NCBI RefSeq assembly: GCF_024594815.1
Contig: NZ_JANJOU010000009.1
Span: 1-64,000, forward strand
Length of the DNA stretch: 64,000 nucleotides
Reading direction: 5' to 3'
DNA from: Roseomonas populi
GTDB taxonomy: Bacteria > Pseudomonadota > Alphaproteobacteria > Acetobacterales > Acetobacteraceae
Shown here piece after piece: positions 29,904-37,753 of this stretch. The notes beneath the pieces are model-generated. The model ran no database searches and was not told the DNA's origin. It saw only the letters and a program-made list of their open reading frames with translations. The position numbers and the translations under genes are program-made. How positions within the stretch are numbered: the first letter of the stretch is position 1; every line of letters begins with the position of its first letter.

Positions 29904-31549
29904 GCGTTGCTTTCCTGGTTCTGCCGTGCGCGCTCCTCGTCAACGAGGGCGCTGGCCATCAGCTTGCCGGCGGGGGTTCGGGGAAGGCTCTCTCGCAGTT
30001 CCAGCGCCACCGGCATCTCGTGCCGCCCCACGCGATCGCGCAGGAAGGCCTTCAGCGCGTCCAGGGTCAGCTCGGGCGCGCCGGGGCGCAGGGTGACGAA
30101 GGCCTTGGCGGACTGGCCGCGATAGGCGTCGGGGATGCCGATCACGATGCACTCCGTCACGTCCGGGTGCTCGTAGATCGCGCCCTCCACGGCGGCGGGG
30201 TACACGTTGAACCCGCCGGAGATGATCATGTTCTTCCGCCGGTCCATGAGGAAGAAGACGCCGTTCTCCTCCATCCGGCCGATGTCGCCGGTGAGGAACC
30301 AGCCATCCACGAAGGCGGCTTTCGTTTCCTCCGGCTTGTTCCAGTAGCCGGTGAAGACGTTCGGGCCCCGGATCGCCATCTCACCGGCCTCGCCGGGCGG
30401 CAATTCGCGGGAGGGGTCCTCCAGCGCCACGATCCGCATATCCACGCCCGGCAGCGGCACCCCGATGATGCCGGGGCGTGGCGTTATGGCGGCGGGCACG
30501 CGCGTGCCGGCGGGGGCGGTTTCCGTCATGCCCCAGCCGATCCGCAGCGGGCGCCCCAGCAGCCCCTCCACCCGCGCCGCCACGTCGAAGGGCAGCGGCG
30601 CGCCGCCGGAGACGCAGGCACGGAGGGAGGAGAGGTCGAAGGTCGCGGCGCCCGGATGGTTCAGCAGCGCGATCCAGATCGTCGGCACGCCGGAGAGGCT
30701 GGTTACGCGCAGCGTCTCGATGTCGCGCAGCACCGCCTCCGCATCGAAGCGCGGGCGCAGCAGCACCTCGTTGCCATCTGCCAGGTGGCGCAGCAGCACG
30801 GAGGTGAGCGCGTAGATGTGGAACAGCGGCAGCACCGCCAGCACGCGCTCCTCGCCGGGCACCACCAGGTCCGCGTCGTGCCAGTTGCGGTAGATGGAGA
30901 CGGCGGCTGTCAGGTTGCCATGGGTCAGCATCGCGCCCTTGGGCATGCCGGTCGTGCCGCCCGTGTACTGTAGCAGCGCCACGTCGTCCGGGGAGACGGC
31001 GGGCCAAGTGGCGGGCAGGTCGGCCGTGACGGAGGAGAGCGGGATGGCGCGTGGATCGCCCGGCCCCGCCTCTCCGCCCCAGGTGGCGTCCTCTCCTAGC
31101 AGAAGCCGGTCCACGACGCCGGATTCCAGCAGTTCCACGGCCGGCGCCAGCAGGTTCGGCAGGTCCGTGCCGATCACCACCTTCGCGCCGCTATCCGTCA
31201 GCTTGTGGTGCAGCACCCGGCGCGCGTCGAGCGGGCTAAGGTGCACCACCCGCGCCCCGATCCGCGTCAGCGCCAGGAAACAGACCGGGTGCCAGGGCGT
31301 ATTGGGCAGCAGCAGCCCCACAGCCTGGCCGGGCGCGATCCCGAGAGCCAGGAGCCCTGCTGCCAGCCGGTCCACCGAAGCCTTCAGCACGGCATAGGTG
31401 ATGCGATGGCCGCGATACTCCAGCGCCGGCCTCTCCGCCCAGCGGGCCGCCATCCCGTCCAGCAAGGACCCGAGCGTGCCGATCTCCAGCGGCGCGTCCC
31501 AGCGCGTGCCCGGCGGGTAGGCGGCCTTCCAGGGGCGGGCGCCAATCAC
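29900..31549 (-). CDS. AMP-dependent acyl-CoA ligase
   Basis: A 549-residue ANL-superfamily ligase that activates a carboxylic acid to its CoA thioester. Motifs: LLQYTGGTTGMPKGAMLTH (P-loop), GWGMTETAPAGT, and GWFLTGDIGRMEENG, ending with the lysine of RTPAGKLM. GTG start with GGGGAA upstream. It heads the leftward catabolic operon and so commits the imported acid to beta-oxidation-like breakdown. The substrate could be a medium-chain, branched or aromatic acid. Confidence 0.94.
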   Translation of the reverse strand: MIGARPWKAAYPPGTRWDAPLEIGTLGSLLDGMAARWAERPALEYRGHRITYAVLKASVDRLAAGLLALGIAPGQAVGLLLPNTPWHPVCFLALTRIGARVVHLSPLDARRVLHHKLTDSGAKVVIGTDLPNLLAPAVELLESGVVDRLLLGEDATWGGEAGPGDPRAIPLSSVTADLPATWPAVSPDDVALLQYTGGTTGMPKGAMLTHGNLTAAVSIYRNWHDADLVVPGEERVLAVLPLFHIYALTSVLLRHLADGNEVLLRPRFDAEAVLRDIETLRVTSLSGVPTIWIALLNHPGAATFDLSSLRACVSGGAPLPFDVAARVEGLLGRPLRIGWGMTETAPAGTRVPAAITPRPGIIGVPLPGVDMRIVALEDPSRELPPGEAGEMAIRGPNVFTGYWNKPEETKAAFVDGWFLTGDIGRMEENGVFFLMDRRKNMIISGGFNVYPAAVEGAIYEHPDVTECIVIGIPDAYRGQSAKAFVTLRPGAPELTLDALKAFLRDRVGRHEMPVALELRESLPRTPAGKLMASALVDEERARQNQESNA

Positions 31550-31631
31550 GCCGCGTTCCCCCGACCCATCCTGCCGAACGCCAACCGCAGCGACCGCATC
31601 GCGCGTTTCCCTTCCCGGCTTTTGCTGTATC

Positions 31632-31652
31632 TATTTCCGCATTGCGGAAATA
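31632..31652. promoter_or_regulatory. 21 bp palindromic operator, probably for the IclR regulator
   Basis: Two 10 bp arms, TATTTCCGCA and TGCGGAAATA, flank a single central T: a perfect inverted repeat. It lies in the 177 bp between the divergent ligase and iclR-type genes. TTCCGCA/TGCGGAA half-sites are the kind bound by IclR-family proteins. It is surrounded by the most AT-rich stretch of this intergenic region. The binding protein is inferred from position. Confidence 0.75.
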
Positions 31653-31726
31653 TCTTCTGCCGACTTGATGATTAGGTATCGGAAGCCCCGCCGCACGGTC
31701 AAGCGGCGGGGGATGAGGAAACGGTG

Positions 31727-32542
31727 ATGCGGAAACGCCGTGCGGTGGAAGCAGCGGAGGACCCGGCAGAAGACCGGCAGTTCGTGGCCGCCATCGCTCG
31801 CGGCTTCGACATCCTCCACGCCTTCCGGGCGGAGGACCCCATCCTCGGCAACCAGGAATTGGCGGAGCGCACGGGGCTCCCCCGCGCCACGGTCTCGCGC
31901 CTTACCCATACCCTCACGCGGCTGGGATACCTCACCTACCTGCCGCGCTACGGGAAGTACCAGCTCGGCCTCGGCGCCGTGCCGCTGGGGCACCTGGCCC
32001 TGGCCAACATGACCATCCGCCGCCTGGCCGCGCCCCTGATGCGAAGGCTGGCGGAGGAGACGGACGCCTCCGTCTCCCTCGGACACCGGCACGGCCTCTC
32101 CATGCTCTACGTGGAGCACATCTCCCCCCGAACGGCGGTGGCGCTGCAGCTGGAAGTAGGCTCGCGCATCCCCATCGCCGTCACCGCCATGGGCCGCGCC
32201 TACTACGCCGCGGCGGGGGCGGCCGAGCGCGCGGAGATCGAGGCGGCGCTGGAGCCGCGCCTCGGGGCGGAATGGCCCCGCACCCGGGACGGGCTGCACG
32301 AGGCGGCGGCGATGCACGCAGCGCAGGGCTTCGCCCTCTCCCCCGGCCACTGGAACGGGCGCGTCCACGCGGCCGGCGCCGCCATCCCCCTGCCGGACGG
32401 CACGATCCTGGCCATGAACTGCGGCGCGCCGGCCTTCATGCTGCCGCCGGAGCGGCTGGTGGCAGAGATCGGCCCGCGCGTCGCCGCCGTGGCACGGCGC
32501 GTGGAATCCCTCTCCGGCGGGGGCAGCAGCCGGCCCGATTGA
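31727..32542 (+). CDS. IclR-family transcriptional regulator
   Basis: A 271-residue IclR-type regulator: an N-terminal winged helix (QFVAAIARGFDILHAF, then LPRATVSRLTHTLTRLGYL) and a C-terminal effector domain (TAMGRAYYAA, AQGFALSPGHWNGRVHAAGAAI). ATG 31727 has GAGGAA upstream; GTG 31724 is an alternative. It is divergent from the acyl-CoA catabolic operon with a strong palindrome between, so it most likely controls that operon in response to the substrate or its CoA ester. Confidence 0.92.
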   Translation: MRKRRAVEAAEDPAEDRQFVAAIARGFDILHAFRAEDPILGNQELAERTGLPRATVSRLTHTLTRLGYLTYLPRYGKYQLGLGAVPLGHLALANMTIRRLAAPLMRRLAEETDASVSLGHRHGLSMLYVEHISPRTAVALQLEVGSRIPIAVTAMGRAYYAAAGAAERAEIEAALEPRLGAEWPRTRDGLHEAAAMHAAQGFALSPGHWNGRVHAAGAAIPLPDGTILAMNCGAPAFMLPPERLVAEIGPRVAAVARRVESLSGGGSSRPD

Positions 32543-32580
32543 GCCGGGCCCGGCGCCCCCGCGCTGCACAGGAGGCCCGC

Positions 32581-33069
32581 ATGCCCGAACCCGACCACGA
32601 AGCCCTGCTGCGCGGCGCATACGCCGTGGCGCGCCGCGCCCATGCCGGCGGGAACCACCCCTTCGGTGCCACGCTGGTGGACGCGGACGGGCGCGTATTG
32701 ATGGAGCAGGAGAACGCGTTCCATCCCGAACGCGACATGACCGGCCACGCGGAGCGCGTGCTGATGACCCGCGCCAGCAAGGCTTTCCGCCCTTCCGAGC
32801 TGCGGCGCTGCACCCTCTACAGCTCTGCCGAGCCCTGCGCGATGTGTGCCGGCGCCGCCTACTGGGCCGGGGTCGGGCGCGTGGTCTATGGGCTCTCCGA
32901 GGCGCGGCTGAAGACAATCACGGGGGAGCACCCGGAAAACCCGACCCTCGACCTGCCCTGCCGCACAGTGTTCGCCGCCGGGCAACGGGCCGTGGTGGTG
33001 ATCGGCCCCTTGCTGGAGGAGGAGGGAGCGGCCCTGCACGAAGGTGTATGGGGCCGCACGGCGGATTGA
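32581..33069 (+). CDS. Nucleoside/nucleobase deaminase (cytidine deaminase-like zinc enzyme)
   Basis: A 162-residue zinc deaminase of the CDA superfamily, closest by eye to guanine deaminase/TadA-like proteins. The zinc site is complete: HAE at 56-58 and PCAMC with Cys86 and Cys89. A perfect AGGAGG ribosome-binding site precedes the ATG. The preceding gene is the IclR regulator, 38 bp upstream and on the same strand. The substrate is not determinable; a role in the adjacent acid catabolism is not obvious. Confidence 0.9.
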   Translation: MPEPDHEALLRGAYAVARRAHAGGNHPFGATLVDADGRVLMEQENAFHPERDMTGHAERVLMTRASKAFRPSELRRCTLYSSAEPCAMCAGAAYWAGVGRVVYGLSEARLKTITGEHPENPTLDLPCRTVFAAGQRAVVVIGPLLEEEGAALHEGVWGRTAD

Positions 33070-33251
33070 CTTAGGCGCCCCGGCGCACCATCTGGACGTC
33101 GTCAACCTCGTTAGCCTCCGCCTGCTCCTCGCGCCCGTTTCGAGCGCGGAGGCTTCCGCTCGGCTCTTCTCGAAGCTTGATACGCCCGCGCCACCGTGCG
33201 GGCGGCATCCCCACAGCCCTGCGGGGCTGCGCCAGACCGCGAGACATCATC
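33070..33251. other. Intergenic region upstream of the small helical protein
   Basis: A 182 bp stretch less GC-rich than its surroundings. It must carry the promoter of the small gene at 33252 if that gene is expressed alone. A leftward 45-codon frame (33208 to 33071, starting MPPARWRGRIKL and ending VDDVQMVRRGA) exists but has no convincing ribosome-binding site and is not called. Confidence 0.4.
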
Positions 33252-33443
33252 ATGTCGCAGAGCAAGACCAACTCCGCTCCCACACCGGCGGAGACCGAGG
33301 CACTGGAGGAGACCATCGCCTACCTCGCCAAGCGCCACCGCGTTTCCCAGGCCATCGTGCGGGAAATCGCTCGCAAGCTCGGCTCCTCTCCCGAGCGGAG
33401 TGCGATCGAGCGTGAGATCGCGCGCGGCAAGTCCCGCCGCTGA
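33252..33443 (+). CDS. Small helical protein of unknown function
   Basis: A 63-residue charged, helical protein (ETEALEETIAYLAKRHRVSQ, then VREIARKLGSSPERSAIERE) whose middle resembles a helix-turn-helix. There is no good ribosome-binding site, but codon third positions are GC-rich like true genes here and a textbook terminator starts 7 bp after the stop. I do not recognise a family. It may be a small DNA-binding or stress-related protein. Confidence 0.6.
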   Translation: MSQSKTNSAPTPAETEALEETIAYLAKRHRVSQAIVREIARKLGSSPERSAIEREIARGKSRR

Positions 33444-33449
33444 ACCTCT

Positions 33450-33476
33450 GGCCGTTCCAAGGAACGGCCTTTTATT
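33450..33476 (+). terminator. Intrinsic terminator after the small helical protein
   Basis: A perfect 9 bp stem GGCCGTTCC-AA-GGAACGGCC followed directly by TTTTATT. This is the clearest Rho-independent terminator in the window. Confidence 0.92.
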
Positions 33477-33563
33477 GGCGCCTCCTCGCCCCATCTCTCA
33501 TGCTGCACCGCAGCATAGCAGCCGGCTTATGAGGGCTGGGCGGTCCGGAGAGGTAAGGCCGCC

Positions 33564-34694
33564 ATGAACAACCGCCTGGATCTTGAGACCCTCATTCGAT
33601 GGCAGAACGGGCGCCGGCGGGCCACCTCCGCGGCCCGGCCAGCCGATGACAGCGCCCTTCAGGAGGTGTCCGGCTTCGGCTCCAACCCCGGCGGGCTACG
33701 CATGCTGGCCCATGTGCCGGAAGGCCTGCCACCGGGGGCGCCGCTCGTGGTGGCCCTGCACGGCTGCACCCAGAACGCCGCCGGCTACGATCGCGGCTGC
33801 GGCTGGTCCACCATGGCGGACCGCCTGGGCTTCGCCCTGCTGTTTCCGGAGCAGCAGCGCGCCAACAATTCCCATCTCTGCTTCAACTGGTTTGAGCCCG
33901 GCGACATCGCGCGCGACAGCGGTGAGGCGCTCTCCATCCGGCAGGGGATCGAGCACCTCGTGCGGGCACACGGGCTCGATCCCCGCCGCGTCTTCATCAC
34001 CGGGCTTTCGGCCGGTGGCGCGATGACGGCGGTGATGCTGGCTGCCTACCCCGAGGTCTTCGCGGGCGGGGCGATCATCGCCGGCCTGCCCCAGGGCAGC
34101 GCGCTAGGCGTACCAGAGGCGCTGCGCGCCATGGCGCGCCCGCAAACCCTCTCGGCGGCCTCCCGCGGTGGATCGGTGCGGAGTGTCAGCGGCCATCGCG
34201 GGCCGTGGCCGCGCGTCTCCGTCTGGCACGGCGATGCGGACACCACCGTGCACCCCGACAATGCCGAGGAAAGCGTGAAGCAGTGGCTCTACCTGCACGG
34301 CCTGGCGGATGCGCCGGCGGTGGAGCAGATGAGCGGCGGCCATGTGCGGCGCCGCTGGCTCGGGCCGGACGGGACCACCCGCGTGGAATGCCACCGGATC
34401 GCCGGCCTGGCGCATGGCGTGCCGCTTTCTCCTGGCGATGGCGAGGGACAGTGCGGCGAGGCCGGTGCGTACCTCTTGGATGCCGGGGTGTCGTCCACCC
34501 ATGGCGCCCTAGAATTCTGGGGCCTGGCGGAAGAGCGGGCGATGTCCGCCGCGCCGGGGCCGCGCCCCGCACCCGGTCCCGCCCGCCCTGCCCCGGCCAT
34601 GGCCGCCATGGCTTCGATGCCCGGTGCCATGCCAGGCGCCATGGATCCTGGTGCCACCATAACACGGGCGCTGAAGGCGGCGGGGCTGCTTTAG
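33564..34694 (+). CDS. PHB depolymerase-family esterase
   Basis: A 376-residue alpha/beta hydrolase of the poly(3-hydroxybutyrate) depolymerase/LpqC family. The oxyanion region is VVALHGCTQNAAGYD, the nucleophile is Ser149 in GLSAGGAM, the acid is in VWHGDADTTV and the His in AGLAHGVPL. No signal peptide is visible, so it may act on intracellular polymer granules or small esters, although family members are often exported. A Pro/Ala/Met-rich tail (about residues 335-365) follows the catalytic domain. Monocistronic by layout. Confidence 0.88.
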   Translation: MNNRLDLETLIRWQNGRRRATSAARPADDSALQEVSGFGSNPGGLRMLAHVPEGLPPGAPLVVALHGCTQNAAGYDRGCGWSTMADRLGFALLFPEQQRANNSHLCFNWFEPGDIARDSGEALSIRQGIEHLVRAHGLDPRRVFITGLSAGGAMTAVMLAAYPEVFAGGAIIAGLPQGSALGVPEALRAMARPQTLSAASRGGSVRSVSGHRGPWPRVSVWHGDADTTVHPDNAEESVKQWLYLHGLADAPAVEQMSGGHVRRRWLGPDGTTRVECHRIAGLAHGVPLSPGDGEGQCGEAGAYLLDAGVSSTHGALEFWGLAEERAMSAAPGPRPAPGPARPAPAMAAMASMPGAMPGAMDPGATITRALKAAGLL

Positions 34695-34797
34695 AGCAGA
34701 TCGCTGTAGCGCGGCATCGCGCGAAAGCGTGGATCTGCTTATTAAAGAACAGGCTAGAGCGCTTTCGGTGAACGCCTGTGAACCGAAAATGCTCTAG
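34695..34797. repeat. Pair of extragenic palindromic elements
   Basis: Two imperfect hairpins fill the space after the esterase gene. The first pairs AGCAGATC (34695-34702) with GATCTGCT (34732-34739). The second pairs CTAGAGC (34754-34760) with GCTCTAG (34791-34797) and inside that TTTCGGT (34763-34769) with ACCGAAA (34782-34788). Their form resembles dispersed extragenic palindromes of alphaproteobacteria. The second overlaps the stop codon of the next leftward gene. Confidence 0.6.
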
Positions 34798-35780
34798 CGC
34801 CCGTAGATTCCGTCCAGCACTCCGGCCACCGCAACAAGGCCCTCGGCGGCGGGATCGAATCCCTCTCCCGCTGCCAGGCGCCGCGCCCAGTCGGCCGCGG
34901 CGCGGCCGCCCCACTCGTCGGGCGGCGTTGCCAACGTCTCCCGCGCCGTGCCGCGGAAGCGCTCGGCGGTGAAGTCGTAGAAGGAACCGTTGACGTTGCG
35001 GAGGGCGACGCCGCCGCCGCTGCCGTGGAACTCGGCGGCGATCACCGCATCCTGGCCCGCATGCAGGTTCCAGGAGCAGGCGAGGCGCAGCACCGTGCCC
35101 CCCTCCAGCCCGATGGTCGCGACAGCGTAGTCCTCCACCCGGTCCGTGCGGCCCGCCAGCGGCTCGCCGCCCGCAAAGAGGTTGCCGGACACGCTCGTGA
35201 CCTTCGGGAAGTCCAGCAACCAGAGCGCTAGGTCCACGAGATGGACACCGAGATCCATGACGCAGCCGCCGCCCGAGAGCTTCGGGTCGCGGAACCATGG
35301 CTTGTCCGGGCCATAGGCGTTGTGGAAGACGAGATCGGCCGCGTAGATCCGCCCGAGCTCCCCGCCCGACACCGCTTCCCTGATCCGGCGTACGCCCTCC
35401 GTGAAGCGGTAGGAGAGATCGACGCCGAGAAGCTTGTTCGCGGTGCGCGCGGCCTCCACCGCCGCGCGCACCTCATCCACCGTGCGCCCCAGCGGCTTCT
35501 GGCAGAACACCGCCGCGCCCGCCCGCAAGGCCTGAATTGTCTGCGCCGCGTGCAGGGCGCTCGGGGAGGCGATCACCACCCCGTCCAGCCCCAGGGCGAG
35601 CATCTCATCGAGCCCGGAAACCAGCTTGGCTCCGGGCGCCAGCTTCCCCGCCTCCGCCGCCATCTCCGGCGAGGGATCGGCGATGGCCACCGCCTCCACC
35701 GCGCCGGTCTCGAGAATGGAGGCCATCCGGTGCCGGCCGATCCAGCCGACGCCGAGGAAGCCGAGACGTGGCTTATTCAT
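34794..35780 (-). CDS. Gfo/Idh/MocA-family sugar or inositol oxidoreductase
   Basis: A 328-residue NAD(P)-dependent oxidoreductase. The Rossmann motif is LGFLGVGWIGRHR; the family catalytic EKP is QKP here (FCQKPLGRTVDEV); the second-domain block GGGCVMDLGVHLVDLALWLL is typical. Relatives oxidise or reduce inositols, glucose derivatives and UDP-sugars. Its ATG overlaps the stop of the dehydrogenase gene (ATGA). It is the last gene of the leftward arm of the bidirectional cluster, whose other arm makes inositol phosphate. Confidence 0.9.
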   Translation of the reverse strand: MNKPRLGFLGVGWIGRHRMASILETGAVEAVAIADPSPEMAAEAGKLAPGAKLVSGLDEMLALGLDGVVIASPSALHAAQTIQALRAGAAVFCQKPLGRTVDEVRAAVEAARTANKLLGVDLSYRFTEGVRRIREAVSGGELGRIYAADLVFHNAYGPDKPWFRDPKLSGGGCVMDLGVHLVDLALWLLDFPKVTSVSGNLFAGGEPLAGRTDRVEDYAVATIGLEGGTVLRLACSWNLHAGQDAVIAAEFHGSGGGVALRNVNGSFYDFTAERFRGTARETLATPPDEWGGRAAADWARRLAAGEGFDPAAEGLVAVAGVLDGIYGR

Positions 35781-36745
35781 GCGAAGCGCACCACGGCCTT
35801 GAGGAATCCGTCCGGCCGGTCGCGGGTGTCGTTCAGCGCGGCGTCCAGGCGCTCCAGCGGGTAATCGTGGGTGAAGAGCGGGGTGGGGTCGAAGACCCCG
35901 GCCTCGATTGCCGCCACCGCGTCCCGGATGCCCTGCACATAGATATTCGGGTCGCGCTCATGCGCGTTGATCACGTCCAGGCCGCGCCAGTTCCACAGCC
36001 ACATGTTCACCTGCCGCGGCCCGTCCTGGTGGTAGCCCGCCACGACCAGCCGCCCGCGCTCCTTGCAGAGCTCCGCCGCCAGATCGAGCGGCCATTGCTT
36101 GCCCACCGCCTCGATCACCACGTCGCAGAAGGTGCCGCCCGTCAGCTCCTTCACGCGGGCGATGATGCCGTTGTGGTCCTCCATCGGGATCGTCTCGGCC
36201 GCGCCCATGTCGCGCGCGAGGTCCAACGAGAAGGGGCGGCGGGAGATCGCGATGACGCGGGCGCCCGCGTTGGTGGCCAGCCGCGTCAGGATGGCGCCGA
36301 GGAAGCCGATGCCGATGATGGCTACCGTCTGCCCCGCCTCGATCCCGCTGCGGCGGAAGATGTTCATGGCGCAGCCCAGCGGCTCGCCCGGGAAGGGCTG
36401 GCCGGACAGTCCCTCCGGCAGCGGCACCACGTTCGCCGCATCGGCGATGTCGTACTCCGCATAGCCGCGATAGGTCAGCGCCGCGACGCGCTGGCCGATG
36501 GTGAGGCCCTGCACCCCCTCCCCCACCGCGTCCACCGTGCCCCAGGCCTCGTGGCCGAGGTCGCCGGGCTCGGTGGGGAACTTCATCCAGTCCGGGCCGG
36601 ACCAGGGGGTGAGGTTGGAGGCGCAGACGCCGCAGCCCTCCAGCCGCAACCGCACCTGCCCGGGGCCGGGCTCGGGTCGCGCAACCTGCTGCACCTCGAC
36701 CTGACCGGGTCCGGTAAGGACCGCAGCGCGCATCGTCTCGCTCAT
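35777..36745 (-). CDS. Zinc-type alcohol dehydrogenase-like oxidoreductase (MDR family)
   Basis: A 322-residue medium-chain dehydrogenase/reductase. The GroES-like N-domain has CGVCASNLTPWSGP and LGHEAWGTVDAVGEG, the latter with the catalytic-zinc His-Glu pair. The usual four-Cys structural zinc loop is absent, which shortens the protein. The nucleotide site is VAIIGIGFLGAILTRLA. It likely oxidises a sugar or cyclitol hydroxyl, in tandem with the following Gfo/Idh enzyme. A terminator-like hairpin separates it from the upstream gene. Confidence 0.9.
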   Translation of the reverse strand: MSETMRAAVLTGPGQVEVQQVARPEPGPGQVRLRLEGCGVCASNLTPWSGPDWMKFPTEPGDLGHEAWGTVDAVGEGVQGLTIGQRVAALTYRGYAEYDIADAANVVPLPEGLSGQPFPGEPLGCAMNIFRRSGIEAGQTVAIIGIGFLGAILTRLATNAGARVIAISRRPFSLDLARDMGAAETIPMEDHNGIIARVKELTGGTFCDVVIEAVGKQWPLDLAAELCKERGRLVVAGYHQDGPRQVNMWLWNWRGLDVINAHERDPNIYVQGIRDAVAAIEAGVFDPTPLFTHDYPLERLDAALNDTRDRPDGFLKAVVRFA

Positions 36746-36811
36746 CGGGATGGATCCTGGCGCGCCCGGGCAACCCGCCCGCGGCAGCCTCGAAGAAAAA
36801 GATGAGGGGGT

Positions 36812-36837
36812 CCGGGGGAGAATTCCTTTTCCCCCGG
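36812..36837 (-). terminator. Terminator-like hairpin inside the leftward operon
   Basis: Between the glycoside hydrolase-like gene and the dehydrogenase gene, CCGGGGGA pairs with TCCCCCGG over 8 bp with a 10 nt loop. In the leftward direction it is followed by ACCCCCTCATCTTTTTC. It could stop or attenuate transcription before the last two genes. Confidence 0.55.
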
Positions 36838-36844
36838 CCTTTTC

Positions 36845-37753
36845 TCAGGCCGCGACGCTCGCCTTGGCCGGGGCGTAGCGCCGGATCATGGAGGCGCAGA
36901 ACTCCGCGAACTCCTCCGGCACCTGCGGCGCGCTGGTATGGTGCGGGGCGATGCCGCGATGCTCCGGCGTGAAGCAGAAGGTCACGGTCACGTCGAAATC
37001 CGCCAGCGCCTCCATCTGCCGGTCGAACCAGTCCAGCGCGTTTGGCCGGAAGCTGTCCGCCCAGGAGAGGCCGGTGCGGAGATATGTGACGCCGAGGCGC
37101 TTCATCCACGCCACCGCGTCGTCCAGCCGGGGGTCCTCGTAGTGGAACCACTGGCACAGGCCCATGGCAGGGGCGTGCTTCGGGAAGTGCTCGATGGAGG
37201 GCTTGGGCGACCCGTCCTCGCGCAGCAGGCCCATGTAGAAGTGGCGGTAGTAGGAGGAGCCTTCCGCCTCCCGGTGGCGGGTGGTGGCGCCCCAGGCCTG
37301 CGGCAGGTCGTAGAGGCTGTACCAGTGGATGCGCGGCGCCTTGCCGATCAGCAGCTCCGCCGTGCGGTTCAGCCCGAAGACCTGCACCTCCTCCGCCCCG
37401 AAAGTGGAGATGCCGACCTCACTCACCCAGATCGGCTTGTCCGTCACCGCGCGGATCTCGTCGATCTTGGCGGGCCACTCGTCGATCTTCCAGAGATTCC
37501 AGTCGAGCGGGAAGCCGTGCACGGCCACCACGTCGATCTCGTCCATCGCCCCGCGCTGGGCCATGTTCTGGATGAAGGTGGGATCGATGGGAGAAATGCC
37601 ACCGAGCACGCGGGGAATGGCGGGGTTCGCCTCCTTGATGGCGCGCCCGGCCAGCTTCACCATGTGGCCGAACTTCTCCCAGCCCGGATCGACCTCCGGG
37701 TCCCAGTGGGACTTGTTGTTCGGCTCGTTCCAGATCATCGCGGCTTCGATCAT
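36845..37753 (-). CDS. Glycoside hydrolase clan A-like protein with permuted barrel order
   Basis: A 302-residue TIM-barrel protein resembling GH39/GH5-type beta-glycosidases. The acid/base motif WNEPN stands at residues 8-12 (Glu10), at the very N-terminus. The nucleophile-type motif WVSEVG follows at 109-114 (Glu112), and strand 8 reads RIHWYSLYDL. The parts that normally come first (RLGVTYLRTGLSW, VTVTFCFTPEHRG, EEFAEFCASMIRRY) are at residues 219-293. The strand order thus appears to be 4-8 then 1-3. The ATG overlaps the methyltransferase stop (ATGA), so no missing N-terminus can lie upstream in frame without overlapping that gene. Cytoplasmic, as no signal peptide is seen. Confidence 0.78.
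   Translation of the reverse strand: MIEAAMIWNEPNNKSHWDPEVDPGWEKFGHMVKLAGRAIKEANPAIPRVLGGISPIDPTFIQNMAQRGAMDEIDVVAVHGFPLDWNLWKIDEWPAKIDEIRAVTDKPIWVSEVGISTFGAEEVQVFGLNRTAELLIGKAPRIHWYSLYDLPQAWGATTRHREAEGSSYYRHFYMGLLREDGSPKPSIEHFPKHAPAMGLCQWFHYEDPRLDDAVAWMKRLGVTYLRTGLSWADSFRPNALDWFDRQMEALADFDVTVTFCFTPEHRGIAPHHTSAPQVPEEFAEFCASMIRRYAPAKASVAA

Noticed and set aside
33071..33208. A leftward 45-codon frame starting MPPARWRGRIKL
   Set aside because: No good ribosome-binding site, mixed codon bias and no recognised family; left as unsupported.
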